A stretch of 64,000 nt of DNA, from contig MKJX01000206.1 in NCBI GenBank assembly GCA_001942415.1, forward strand, positions 84,542 to 148,541, given 5' to 3'. The position numbers and the translations under genes were made by a program. This document shows positions 28,057-36,480 of the stretch, piece by piece. The notes below the pieces were generated by a model. The model saw nothing but the letters and a program-made list of their open reading frames with translations, did no database searches and was not told the origin of the DNA. Origin of the DNA: Pseudonocardia sp. CNS-139. GTDB lineage: Bacteria > Actinomycetota > Actinomycetes > Mycobacteriales > Pseudonocardiaceae. Numbering within the stretch: position 1 is the stretch's first letter; the number at the start of each line of letters is the position of its first letter.

Positions 28057-28590
28057 TCAGAAGTCGCCGAGCCGTTCGTGCTCCACGAGCCGGTGCACGG
28101 CCGCCGCCACCGCGGCGCCGGTGCCGGTCGGCCCGTCGCCCGTGTCGCGCCGGCGGACGAGCAGGTCGTAGGTGGGCCCGTCGAGGCCGAACACGGCCAC
28201 CGACGACGCCGGGAACGCGCGGCGGAGCAGGAGGTGGACCGGGCGCGCCGGGAGCGGCTCGCCGGCCGGCGTGCGGCCGGCCGCCGTGACGTCGACGGCG
28301 AACGTCGCGACGCGGACGCGCGCACCGAGCCCCGCTCGCGGCGTGCGTCCCGGGTCAGCGGCACGAGCCGCCGCCGCGGTGGCCGCGCCGTCGTGGAGCA
28401 GCTCGGCGCGGAGCCATTCCAACCGGGCCGGTTCCGCCACGTCCGGGGTCGCGTGCTGCTGGAGGTGGGCGACGAAGCGGGCGCCCTCCGCGACCCACCG
28501 GCTCTGCTCGTCGGGACCGGCCACCGGCAGATCCGCGTCGCAGAAGGACGCGAGCAGGCCGAGCGGATCCGGCACCCGCCGCAGGCTCAC
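28057..28590 (-). CDS. Putative MNIO partner protein, unknown family
   Basis: 177-aa protein from GTG 28590, chosen because it overlaps the small-peptide gene's stop by GTGA. I do not recognise a domain with confidence. It starts VSLRRVPDPLGLLASFCDADLP, has an acidic helical N-terminal half (WVAEGARFVAHLQQH, RLEWLRAELLHDG) and a beta-like C-terminal half (RPVHLLLRRAFPASSVAVFGLDGPTYDLLVRRRD). In MNIO-type RiPP loci the enzyme is accompanied by a partner protein that helps bind the precursor; this gene has that position. The role is inferred only from context. Confidence 0.55.
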   Translation of the reverse strand: MSLRRVPDPLGLLASFCDADLPVAGPDEQSRWVAEGARFVAHLQQHATPDVAEPARLEWLRAELLHDGAATAAAARAADPGRTPRAGLGARVRVATFAVDVTAAGRTPAGEPLPARPVHLLLRRAFPASSVAVFGLDGPTYDLLVRRRDTGDGPTGTGAAVAAAVHRLVEHERLGDF

Positions 28591-28805
28591 CGGGAACATG
28601 CGGCGCAGAGTCCGCATCCGGGCCCGCCGGACCCGCCGGCGGTGAACTCCAGGCGCTGCGGGTCGAGGGCCTGCAGGGCGGCGAGCTCGTCGTCGGCGAG
28701 CGCGAACCGCACCGCGAGGCCGGCGGGGTCGTCCGCGAGCCGGCGGCGGGCCTGCGGGGCCGCGAGCAGCTCGGCGAGGGCTGCCTGGAAGCCGGCGTTG
28801 CTCAT
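28587..28805 (-). CDS. Small peptide with Cys-rich tail, candidate RiPP precursor
   Basis: 72 aa, ATG 28805 overlapping the MNIO stop by 4 bp and ending in a GTGA overlap with the next gene. Residues 1-52 look like a helical, Ala/Leu/acidic leader (FQAALAELLAAPQARRRLADDPAGL, then LADDELAALQALDPQRLEF) similar in style to Nif11/NHLP-type leaders. A Gly-rich hinge (TAGGSGG) then leads to the tail PGCGLCAACSR, with three Cys in eight residues. This leader-hinge-Cys tail layout beside an MNIO gene fits a modified-peptide precursor. It could instead be a small metal-binding accessory protein. Confidence 0.6.
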   Translation of the reverse strand: MSNAGFQAALAELLAAPQARRRLADDPAGLAVRFALADDELAALQALDPQRLEFTAGGSGGPGCGLCAACSR

Positions 28806-29045
28806 GCCGCGGGCCCGCGCTCCGCGACGACGTCACGGGTCCGGCGGACGTCCTCCAGGATCGCGGGGAAGTCCTCGGGCAGCTTCCCGCCCCGCTCGAT
28901 CAGCACCCCGCGCACGGGGGCGGCCGCCAGCACGTGCCGCGGCAGGTCCCAGACCTCCGGGTGCACGTCGGCGGAATGGTCGTCCTGCAGCAGCCCCTCG
29001 GCCCAGGTCCCGCCGGCGAGGTGGAGCTGCACGACCCCCGTGCTC
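28802..29045 (-). pseudogene. MNIO (DUF692) enzyme, C-terminal remnant
   Basis: About 80 residues matching the C-terminus of multinuclear non-heme iron oxidative enzymes (DUF692; MbnB, TglH and BufB relatives): VVQLHLAGGTWAEGLLQDDHSADVHPEVWDLPRHVLAAAP, then LIERGGKLPEDFPAILEDVRRTRDV. The HLAGG, DDHS and LIERG elements are hallmarks. The family is usually 270-300 aa, and none of the three minus frames upstream of about 29045 shows the N-terminal barrel. The gene therefore appears truncated, by deletion or assembly collapse. It is coupled to the small-peptide gene by ATGA. Confidence is for the family call. Confidence 0.7.
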
Positions 29046-29537
29046 GCCGGCTGACCACCGGCCGCCGTCGGCGGCCGGCACCGCCGGGGCCCTCGGCGGT
29101 CCGCCGGCCCGGGAACTCGGCGCCCGCCACGAGCGACCGGAGGTCGGGACGGAAGGACGAACGTGCGGAGTGCGGAGGCCGGCGCCGCGGCCGCGATCGC
29201 TTCGGGCGCCGGGTCGCGGTCGACGGGGTCGGCCTGACGGTCGCCGCCGGCGGCGGTCGCCCACGTCTTCATGGCCTACTGGGCCGACTTCGCCGGCCTG
29301 CCGCTGCTCGGCACCTTCGGTCCCGGGGCGAACCCCGACCTCGCGGGCGCGACCCGCGTCGAGATCGTCAACCACCCGGGCGCGACCTCGACCTCCTCGG
29401 GCGACTCCGGGCCCTGACCACCTGCGCACCGGCCGGCCGCGTGGCGCCCGCGGCCGCGTGAACCGGGCGTTGCGGGCGATCGGGGCCGCGCTCGGCTAGA
29501 GTTCGCAGGTTGTCCGGTCGGCTCGGAGGGGGCGTGG
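29046..29537. other. Non-coding or decayed stretch before the XRE regulator
   Basis: No full gene is seen. A plus-strand open frame 29271-29417 (48 aa, MAYWADFAGLPLLGTFGPGANPDL...) looks protein-like in composition but matches nothing I know and has no RBS; it may be the tail of a lost gene. The MNIO N-terminal half should lie here on the minus strand but is absent. The end of this stretch must hold the promoter of the XRE-cupin gene. Confidence 0.4.
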
Positions 29538-30092
29538 GTGCCGCCAGAGAGGGTGCCCGGGAGGCGCCGGCCGGTGGCCGACGGGGAGCGTGAGCTGCGC
29601 CGCCGCCTCGGTGCGGTGATCCGGGCCCGGCGCAAGGAGCTGGGGATGACGCTCGTGCAGCTCGCCGGGGCGTCCGACCTCTCCCACCCGTTCCTCAGCC
29701 AGCTCGAACGCGGCATCGCACGGCCGAGCATGGCGTCGCTGCACCGGATCGCGCAGGCGCTCGGCACCACGCAGCCGGCGCTGATGTCGCTCACGCTCGA
29801 CCACGGCGACCGGCGGGTGAGCTTCGTCCCGGCCGGCGAGGGGATCCCCGTCGAGAACCCGGGCGGCCTGGCCCGCTCGCTCGTGGCCGGGACGCGGGCG
29901 ATCTACCCGATGCTCTTCGAGGGCGCGCCCGAGGAGTTCGGTCCCGAGTACGTGCACGAGGGCGACGAGTTCATCTTCGTGCTGGCGGGGGCGATCGAGG
30001 TCGAGATCGCCGGGGAGGGGCGCCGCGTCGTCCGCACCGGCGACTCGCTGTACTACCCCCGGGCTCGCTCGCCCCACCTGGCGCGGGGTTGA
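29538..30092 (+). CDS. XRE-family regulator with C-terminal cupin
   Basis: 184-aa regulator: helix-turn-helix at about residues 20-80 (LRRRLGAVIRARRKELGMTLVQLAGASDLSHPFLSQLERGIARPSMASLHRIAQALG) and cupin_2 at about 120-184 (YVHEGDEFIFVLAGAIEVEIAGEGRRVVRTGDSLYYP). A TGA at 30090 ends it at SPHLARG. The same frame stays open to 30164 and reads GGRLFVQQGAGARSRTAV, which looks like the missing cupin tail, so the stop may be an error. It probably senses a small acid or amine and controls the catabolic operon starting at 30287, whose promoter carries a dyad. Confidence 0.85.
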   Translation: MPPERVPGRRRPVADGERELRRRLGAVIRARRKELGMTLVQLAGASDLSHPFLSQLERGIARPSMASLHRIAQALGTTQPALMSLTLDHGDRRVSFVPAGEGIPVENPGGLARSLVAGTRAIYPMLFEGAPEEFGPEYVHEGDEFIFVLAGAIEVEIAGEGRRVVRTGDSLYYPRARSPHLARG

Positions 30093-30255
30093 GGCGGGGA
30101 GGCCGGTGGCGGGCGGCTGTTCGTGCAGCAGGGGGCCGGGGCGCGCTCCCGCACCGCGGTCTGACGGAACGGGCGCGAGGGGCCGGCGCGTTACGCGCGG
30201 ATTGCCCGTCCGAAACACGGTCTGAACCTCGCTGCGGCACCGTTGTCGTGCACGG

Positions 30256-30272
30256 TGTTGATTGCATCAACA
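30256..30272. promoter_or_regulatory. Operator dyad TGTTGAT-TGC-ATCAACA
   Basis: Perfect 7-bp inverted repeat with a TGC centre, 14 bp before the GTG of the first catabolic gene. The right half ATCAACA recurs at 32324-32330, before the solute-binding gene, in a similar imperfect dyad. Two matching sites inside one gene cluster point to one regulator, possibly the adjacent XRE-cupin protein. Confidence 0.6.
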
Positions 30273-30286
30273 TTCAGGAGGTCGAC

Positions 30287-31069
30287 GTGACCGTCGGTGA
30301 GATCGCCGGTGCGCTGGAGCGGGACGGGATCGCGGTGGTGCGGGGGCTGCTGCCGCCCCGGCGCTGTGCGGATCTGCTGGCCGTGGTGCGTCGCATGCAG
30401 GCCCGGCCCGGACCGTTCCACCGCAGGCTCTCCCCCGAGGGGGAGCCGGCGCTGCACAGCGACCTGTTCCGCTTCCGGGACGTGCCCGAGATCGCCGACC
30501 TGGTGCGTGGCGGGCCGCTGCCCGACCTCGCCCGCGCGGTGTTCGGCGCGGGTGCGGTGGTGCTGGAGGACCAGTGGTTCGCCTCGGCGGCCGGCGCGTC
30601 CACGCCGAGCCCCTGGCACCAGGACGACCCGTACCACCCGCTGGACCGGCCGTTCCTCACGATCTGGCTGCCGCTGACCCCGGTGCCGGGGGCGAGCGCC
30701 CTCAAGGGGGTCGTCGGCTCGCACCTCGGCGCCGTCTACGCGCCGGTGGAGTTCTCGGCCACCGAGGCGACGCTCGGCGGGACGGCCGGGTACCGGTTGG
30801 AGCCGGTGCCCGACGTCGACGCGACCCGCGGACGTTCCCGGTGCTCGTGCCGGACGTCGTCCCGGGCGACGCGGTCCTGCTGGACTCGCGCACCTGCACG
30901 CGGCGGGCGGCTACTGCGCCACCGACTTCGTCCGGCTCTCGATCCGCTACGCGCATCCCGAGACCCGCTACCGGCCGCGGCCTGGGCCGTCGCCTCGTTC
31001 TGGGACGACCACGAGTGGTCGGCGGGCGACCTGCTGGCCTCCGCGCGGTTCCCGATGGTGACCGGGTGA
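30287..31069 (+). CDS. Phytanoyl-CoA dioxygenase (PhyH) family protein (frameshifted)
   Basis: Fe(II)/2-oxoglutarate-dependent dioxygenase. N-terminal IAGALERDGIAVVRGLLPPRRC is typical. The iron-binding HxD is in PSPWHQDDPYHPLD; the distal His is in HAAGGYCATDFVRLSIRY, reached after shifts near 30828 and 30893. The end DDHEWSAGDLLASARFP returns to the first frame after about 30980. Restored length about 260 aa. GTG 30287 has RBS CAGGAGG. It overlaps the flavin monooxygenase by 4 bp and heads the operon. Substrate unknown; a second PhyH lies at 38266. Confidence 0.83.
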   Translation: MTVGEIAGALERDGIAVVRGLLPPRRCADLLAVVRRMQARPGPFHRRLSPEGEPALHSDLFRFRDVPEIADLVRGGPLPDLARAVFGAGAVVLEDQWFASAAGASTPSPWHQDDPYHPLDRPFLTIWLPLTPVPGASALKGVVGSHLGAVYAPVEFSATEATLGGTAGYRLEPVPDVDATRGRSRCSCRTSSRATRSCWTRAPARGGRLLRHRLRPALDPLRASRDPLPAAAWAVASFWDDHEWSAGDLLASARFPMVTG

Positions 31070-32288
31070 CGGTGCTGCGGGTCGGGGTCTTCCTGTTCGG
31101 CGCCGTCGAGATGGCCGACCTCGGGGAGTCCGGCCGTCGTCCCGACCGAGCGCCGCTACGGGGTCGAGGAGGTGCACCGGGCGACCGAGCTGATCATCGA
31201 CACCGCCGTGCGCCGACGGGCTGGGCTTCGACACGTTCTGGCTGACCGAGCACCACTTCCAGCACGAGGGCTACGAGGTCGTGCCGAACGCGCTGCTGCT
31301 CGGGGCGTTCGTCGCCGAGCGGACCCGGCGGATCGGCATCGGCGCGATGTTCAACGTGCTCGGGCAGTGGCACCCGCTCCGCCTGGCCGAGGACTTCGCG
31401 ACGCTGCACAACCTCTCCGGCGGCCGGGCGGTGCTCGGCGTCGGGCGGGGGACGGTGCCCCGGGAGATCGTGCCGCTGTCCTACGGGCGGGCCTCCGTGG
31501 GGAGCAGCGACAACCCCGACCAGCAGGCCGCGGACGCACGCAACCGCGAGGTGAGCGACGAGTCGCTCGACCTGCTGCTCGCGGCGCTGTCCGACGAGCG
31601 CTTCTGCCACCGGGGCACCTACTTCCAGGCGCCGCCGCGCGGGATCCCGGACCGGGGCGGCGAGGTCGAGCACCTGACGCTGGTGCCGCGCCCGCGTCAT
31701 CCGTACCGGGTGTGGCAGGCCGTCACGAGCCCCGCGAGCCTCGTGAGCGTGCCCTCCCGGGGCTTCGGAGGGGTGTTCTGGCTGCTGCACCGGGACCTGC
31801 TGCGGGCCCGCTGGGAGCGGTTCGCGCAGGTCCACGCGTCCGTGCGCGGCACCGAGCTCGCGCCCGGTGAGAAGCGCACGGTGGTCGTGAACACCTGGAT
31901 CGGGGACAGCCACGCCGAGGCCGTCGAGCGGGCGCGGCCCGGTCACGACGAGTTCTGGCGCTTTCTCGGCCCCTACGGCTGGACCCGCGGCTACCGCGGC
32001 CCCGACGGCGGCCCGCCGCCCCCGGGCTGGCTGCCGACGCTGGAGGACTCGATGGCGCAGGGCACGTGGGTCGTCGGGACGGCCGCCGAGGTCGTCGACG
32101 CCCTCGTCCGGCTGCACGCCGATCTCGGCGGCCTGGCCGAGCTGACGCTGTTCCCGAGCGCGCCCGGCGAGAGCTACGCGGCGACCCAGGACCAGCTGCG
32201 CCGCTTCGCCGGGCAGGTGCGTCCGGTGCTCGAACGCCGGATCTCGGCTGCGGCGGGAGGGCGTAACCGAGCCGCAATGCAGTCCTGA
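31066..32288 (+). CDS. LLM-class flavin-dependent oxidoreductase (frameshifted)
   Basis: Luciferase-like monooxygenase: VLRVGVFLFGAVEMADL at the N-terminus, then after shifts near 31130 and 31215 GFDTFWLTEHHFQHEGYEVVPNALLLGAFVAERTRRIGIG, HPLRLAEDFATLHNLSGGRAVLGVGRGTVPRE and WVVGTAAEVVDALVRLHADLG. About 405 aa restored. GTG 31066 overlaps the PhyH stop. It is not closely like the NtaA-type pair at 12.5 kb. It would oxygenate the substrate delivered by the ABC transporter encoded next, using reduced flavin. Confidence 0.87.
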
Positions 32289-32313
32289 CGCGCACGCCAT
32301 TTCACCCGAGCAA

Positions 32314-32330
32314 GGTTCATGCCATCAACA
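32314..32330. promoter_or_regulatory. Second, imperfect copy of the ATCAACA dyad
   Basis: GGTTCAT-GCC-ATCAACA keeps the right half-site of 30256-30272 exactly and 5 of 7 bases of the left half, with the same 3-bp spacing. It lies in the 172-bp gap between the monooxygenase and the ABC genes, where an internal promoter would be expected. Confidence 0.5.
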
Positions 32331-32460
32331 TTTCGCAGGTCAACAGGCTGGTCGGGGTGCTCGGCGCAACGGCCTGCGCAATCAGGTGTGCCGCGGCGTC
32401 GCCCGCTCCCGGGAACGGCGCCGCCCGGACCGTCCGGCCCGTTCTGGAGAGGAACTTGCG

Positions 32461-33513
32461 ATGACGGCGGTGTTGAACAGGCGGCAGCTGCTGAGGGCCT
32501 CGCTCCTGGGCGCGGGCGCGGTCGCGCTCGGTGGCGGCGCGCTCGCCGCGTGCGGCTCGGACTCCGGCGGCGCCGGCGGCGGTGGCGCGGGGGCCACCGA
32601 GCAGGTCGGGCTGCAGCTGTCCTGGACCCACTCGGTGCAGTTCGGCGGCAGCTACATCGCCGCGGACCGCGGGTTCTGGGCCGGCCAGGGCCTCGACGTG
32701 ACGCTGAGCCCAGGCGGCCCGAACGTCGCAGGCGACGCGCAGACCGTCAGCGGGCAGGCGCTGATGAACGTCTCCTCGGCCGACGGGGTGGCGCGTTCCA
32801 ACGCCGAGGGCGCCGACCTGCGCATCGTCGGCGTCTGCTACCAGAAGAACCCGTCCGTCGTCGCGTCGCTCGCCGCCAACCCGATCACCACCCCGCAGGA
32901 TCTCGTCGGGGCCCGGATCGGCGTCTCGGGCACGGACGTCCCGGCGCTGGAGGCGTTCGCGCGGATCAACGGCATCCCGTTCGACGGCATCAACCTGGTG
33001 CCGACCCAGTACGACCCGGCGCCGCTGGTCGCCGGTCAGGTCGACGCGCTCTACTGCTTCGAGAACGACCTGCCGGTGGCGATGAGCGTGCAGGACATCG
33101 ACAACGTCACGATGTTCCTGCAGGACTTCGGCTACACCGTGCAGAGCCAGACCTACACGGTCCGGGCGGACACGCTCGCCGACGAGGAGCGGCGGTCCCA
33201 GCTCGTGCGGCTGTTCCGCGGTGAGATCCAGGGTTGGCAGGAGTACCGCAAGGACCCCGAGGCGGCGGCCGACCTCGCCGTGCGGATGTACCCCGACCAG
33301 GGGCTGGACCCCGCGACCCAACGGCTGGTCTCCACGGTGCAGCTCCCGCTGCTGTACTCGGACAACACCGACACCAACGGGTTCGCCTGGTTCACCGACG
33401 ACTCCGTCGCGGCCAACATCGAGCTGATGGGGCTGCTGGGCCTGGAGGCCGCCGCGGACATGTGGGACCGGTCGATCCTGGAGGAGATCTACGCCGACGG
33501 GCCGGTCGCGTGA
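32461..33513 (+). CDS. ABC transporter substrate-binding protein, NMT1/SsuA type
   Basis: Intact 350-aa exported lipoprotein. The N-terminus has a Tat-like NRRQLLRASLLGAGAVALGG and lipobox ALAAC. The NMT1/THI5-like fold shows VGLQLSWTHSVQFGGSYIAADRGFWAGQGLDVTL, ITTPQDLVGARIGVSGTD and PLVAGQVDALYCFENDLP. This class binds pyrimidine precursors, sulfonates, nitrate or aromatic acids. The GTGA overlap with the ATPase shows one transport unit. ATG 32461 is chosen because the signal begins there, behind a GGAGAGGA site. Confidence 0.9.
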   Translation: MTAVLNRRQLLRASLLGAGAVALGGGALAACGSDSGGAGGGGAGATEQVGLQLSWTHSVQFGGSYIAADRGFWAGQGLDVTLSPGGPNVAGDAQTVSGQALMNVSSADGVARSNAEGADLRIVGVCYQKNPSVVASLAANPITTPQDLVGARIGVSGTDVPALEAFARINGIPFDGINLVPTQYDPAPLVAGQVDALYCFENDLPVAMSVQDIDNVTMFLQDFGYTVQSQTYTVRADTLADEERRSQLVRLFRGEIQGWQEYRKDPEAAADLAVRMYPDQGLDPATQRLVSTVQLPLLYSDNTDTNGFAWFTDDSVAANIELMGLLGLEAAADMWDRSILEEIYADGPVA

Positions 33514-34313
33514 GCCCGCCGGCCGAACGCACCGCGCCGCAGGTGGCGTGCGCCGGGGTGACCAAGACGTTCGACGGCCGCGGCGGCGGGGTGCAGGCGC
33601 TGGCGGGCATCGACCTGGTGCTGCGCCCGGGCGGGCTGACCGCGCTCGTCGGGCCGTCCGGGTGCGGCAAGTCCACCCTCCTGCGGATCATCGCCGGGCT
33701 GGAGCAGCCGAGCGGGGGAAGCGTGCTCGTGGACGGCGCCGCGCCCGGCGCGCTGCGCGCCCGCGGCGAGATCGCCGTGGCGTTCCAGGACGCCTCGCTG
33801 CTGCCCTGGCGGACGGTCGAGGCGAACGTCGCGCTCGCGCTGCGGCTGGCCCGCAGACCGTCCGCGCCGGAGAAGGTGGCGCGGCTGATCCGGACGGTCG
33901 GCCTGGAGGGGTTCGAGTCCGCGCGGCCGGCGCAGCTGTCCGGCGGCATGCGCCAGCGCGCGGCGATCGCCCGCTGCCTGGTCACGGAACCGCGGCTGCT
34001 GCTGCTCGACGAGCCCTTCGGCGCCGTGGACGAGCTGACCCGCCGCCGGCTCAACCTGGAGCTCCCGCCGATCTGGCAGGGGAGCCCGACCACCGCCCTG
34101 CTCGTGACGCACTCGATCCCGGAGGCGGTGCTGCTCGCGGACGAGGTGATCGTCATGAGCGCGCGGCCGGGCCGGATCGCGGCGCGGGTGAGCGTCGACA
34201 TCGAGCGGCCGCGCCGGGCGCGGCACCTGCACACGGCCGAGTTCCACGCGCTCGTCGACCAGGTCGGGGACCTGCTCGGGGTGGACCGGGACACCGAACC
34301 GGTGGCCGTCTGA
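33510..34313 (+). CDS. ABC transporter ATP-binding protein, SsuB/TauB type
   Basis: Intact 267-aa ATPase from GTG 33510. Walker A GPSGCGKST, Q-loop VAFQDASLLPWRTVEANV, signature LSGGMRQR, Walker B LLLLDEPFGAVDELTR, H-loop LLVTHSIPEAVLLADEV. The sequence around the Q-loop (LLPWRTV) is typical of nitrate/sulfonate/taurine importers. It lies between the binding protein and the two-domain permease. Confidence 0.93.
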   Translation: MSPPAERTAPQVACAGVTKTFDGRGGGVQALAGIDLVLRPGGLTALVGPSGCGKSTLLRIIAGLEQPSGGSVLVDGAAPGALRARGEIAVAFQDASLLPWRTVEANVALALRLARRPSAPEKVARLIRTVGLEGFESARPAQLSGGMRQRAAIARCLVTEPRLLLLDEPFGAVDELTRRRLNLELPPIWQGSPTTALLVTHSIPEAVLLADEVIVMSARPGRIAARVSVDIERPRRARHLHTAEFHALVDQVGDLLGVDRDTEPVAV

Positions 34314-34328
34314 CGGTGGGGGTCTGAC

Positions 34329-35932
34329 ATGCGGGGCGACGTACTGGCACCGCCCGTGCCGGTACCGGGACCGGTCGTGCGGACCGTGCTGGGGTGGGCG
34401 GGCGTCGTCGTCCTCTGGGAGGTCGTGGCGCGCACCGCCCTGGCGGGCACCCGGCTGATCGGCACGCCGACCGCGATGGTGGCCGCGGCGGTCGAGCACG
34501 CGCCGCTCTACGGGCGCGCGCTCGGCGTCACCCTCGGCGAGGCGGCGTGGGGTTTCCTGTGGGGCAACCTCGCCGCCGTGCTGCTGGCCGGGCTGGTCGC
34601 GGTGCTGCCCTTCCTGGAACGCATGGTGCTGCGCGTCGCGCTGGTGGTCTTCTGCCTCCCGCTGGTGGCGCTGGGCCCGATCCTGCGGGTGGTCTTCGGC
34701 TTCTCCGACGGGCCGCAGATCACCCTCGCCGCGCTGGCGGTCTACTACACGACCCTGGTGCCGCTGCTCGTCGGTCTGCGAGCGGTGCCCGCGGTGTGGA
34801 CCGACCTCGTCGCGAGCTACGGTCGTGGCCGCTCGTCGCGCTGGTGCGGGTGCGCGCGCGGGCCTCGGTGCCCTACCTGGCGGCCGGGCTGCAGGTCGCC
34901 GTCCCGGCGGCGTTCCTCGGGGCGCTGGTCGGCGAGTTCACCGGGGCCGAGCGCGGCATGGGCATCCTGACGATCCAGGCCATGCGCAGCCTCGACACCG
35001 ACGGGCTCTGGGCGCTCGCAGCGATCTCGGCCGGGGTGTCGGTGCTCGGCTACTGGCTGGCCGGCGCGGCGGGCCGGTGGCTCACCGTCGACCAGCCACC
35101 CGTGCTGCTCGCCGCGCCGCCCTCGGGACCGGCGCGCCGCCCCCGGTGGGCCCGGCTGCTGCTGGGCCTCGCCGAGGCCGTGCTCACCGTCGGGGTCGTG
35201 CTGGGGCTGTGGGCGGGGTTGCTCGCCGCGTTCGACCTGAGCTCGTTCTTCGCGAAGGGCCCCGCCGACGTGTGGGACTGGCTCGTCACCCACGCGCGCG
35301 CGGCCGAGCACCGGGCCGAGATCGGCGCGGCGCTGCTGGAGACCGTGCGCTGGGTGGTGCCCGGCTACCTCGCCGGACTGGCGCTGGGCGCCGGGCTCGC
35401 CGCGGTCTTCGAGCTCTCCCCGGCGGTGCGGCGCACGGCCACGCCGATCGCCGTCGCGCTGCGCTGCGTGCCGATCGTCGCGATCGCGCCGCTGCTGGTC
35501 GGGGCACTCGGCCGTGGCGCGTTCGGCACGATCGTCATCGTCGCGCTCATGACGTTCTTCCCGACGCTCGTCGCGTGCGCCCAGGGGCTGCGGCAGGCGC
35601 CGGGACAGGTGCTGGACCTGTTCGCGTCCTACGACGTCCCACGGCTGCGGACGCTCTGGCTGGCCCAGCTCCCGGCGATGCTGCCGGCCCTGTTCGCCGC
35701 GGCCCGGCTGGCGGTCCCGTCGGCGGTGCTCGGGGCGACCGTCGCCGAGTGGCTCGCGACCGGGACGGGGATCGGCTACCTCATGTCACAGGCGGGAGGC
35801 AACAACGTGTACGGCACGCTGTGGGCGGCGACCGTGGTCCTGACGGTCGTCGCGGTCCTCGGGTACGGGCTGGTCACCGCGGTCGAGCGCGCGGTGCTCG
35901 CCCGGTACGCGCCCGAGCAGGTGCGCTGGTGA
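34329..35932 (+). CDS. ABC permease with two fused transport domains (frameshifted)
   Basis: About 534-aa inner-membrane protein holding two SsuC/TauC-like permease domains in one chain. Domain 1 (residues 1-250) has an EAA-type loop that crosses the frameshift near 34825 (DLVASYG..., then ARASVPYLAAGLQVAVPAAFLGALVGEF). Domain 2 (about 275-534) has FASYDVPRLRTLWLAQLPAMLPALFAAARLAVPSAVLGATVAEWLATG. The usual system uses a homodimer of a 260-aa permease, so this is a fused heterodimer. GTGA overlap with the dioxygenase beta gene at the end. Confidence 0.85.
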
Positions 35933-36480
35933 CCGGCCGGGAGCGGGTGCTGGCCCGCTACGGCGCGCTCGCGGCCGACCTGCAGGCGGCGGTGTCCCGC
36001 CCGCCCGGGGACGCCGAGCTGGCCGCGGCCACCGGAGCGCTGCTCGCGGCGGAGGCCAGGCTCCTGGACGGGCGCGACTACGCGCGGTGGCTCGACCTGC
36101 TCGCCGACGACGTGCTGGTGTGGGTGCCGCTGCGGCCCGACGCGCACCCGGCCGCGGACCAGTCGCTGTTCCTCGACGACCGCAGGCGGCTCGCCGAGCG
36201 GGTGTGGCGCCTGGCGGACCCCAACGCCTGGGCGCTGCAGCCCCCGCCGTGGGTGACCCGGGTGCCCGGCGCCGTCGAGGCGTGGCCGGACGGGAGCGAC
36301 GAGACGCTGGTCGCGGCCACCCTGCAGGTGCAGCACGTGCGCGGCGGGCGGGTCTGGTCGAGCGCCGGGCGCACCGTGCACCGGCTGCGGCGCACCGACC
36401 GCGGCTGGCGCATCGTCCACAAGATCCTCACGCTGCCCGTGCTGACCGCCGGGGCGCCGAACCTGGGTTGGCTGCTGTGA
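35929..36480 (+). CDS. Aromatic-ring-hydroxylating dioxygenase, beta subunit
   Basis: Intact 183-aa small subunit of the NTF2-like fold: LLAAEARLLDGRDYARWLDLLADDVLVWVPLRPDAHP, DDRRRLAERVWRLADPNAWALQPPPWVTRV, and SSAGRTVHRLRRTDRGWRIVHKILTLP. It supports the alpha-subunit hexamer. It overlaps the permease and alpha genes by 4 bp each, so beta precedes alpha here, the reverse of many naphthalene-type operons. Confidence 0.88.
   Translation: MTGRERVLARYGALAADLQAAVSRPPGDAELAAATGALLAAEARLLDGRDYARWLDLLADDVLVWVPLRPDAHPAADQSLFLDDRRRLAERVWRLADPNAWALQPPPWVTRVPGAVEAWPDGSDETLVAATLQVQHVRGGRVWSSAGRTVHRLRRTDRGWRIVHKILTLPVLTAGAPNLGWLL

Noticed and set aside
29271..29417. 48-codon plus-strand frame MAYWADFAGLPLLG...
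   Set aside because: Protein-like composition but no RBS, no known family and no conserved neighbour; mentioned only in the region note.
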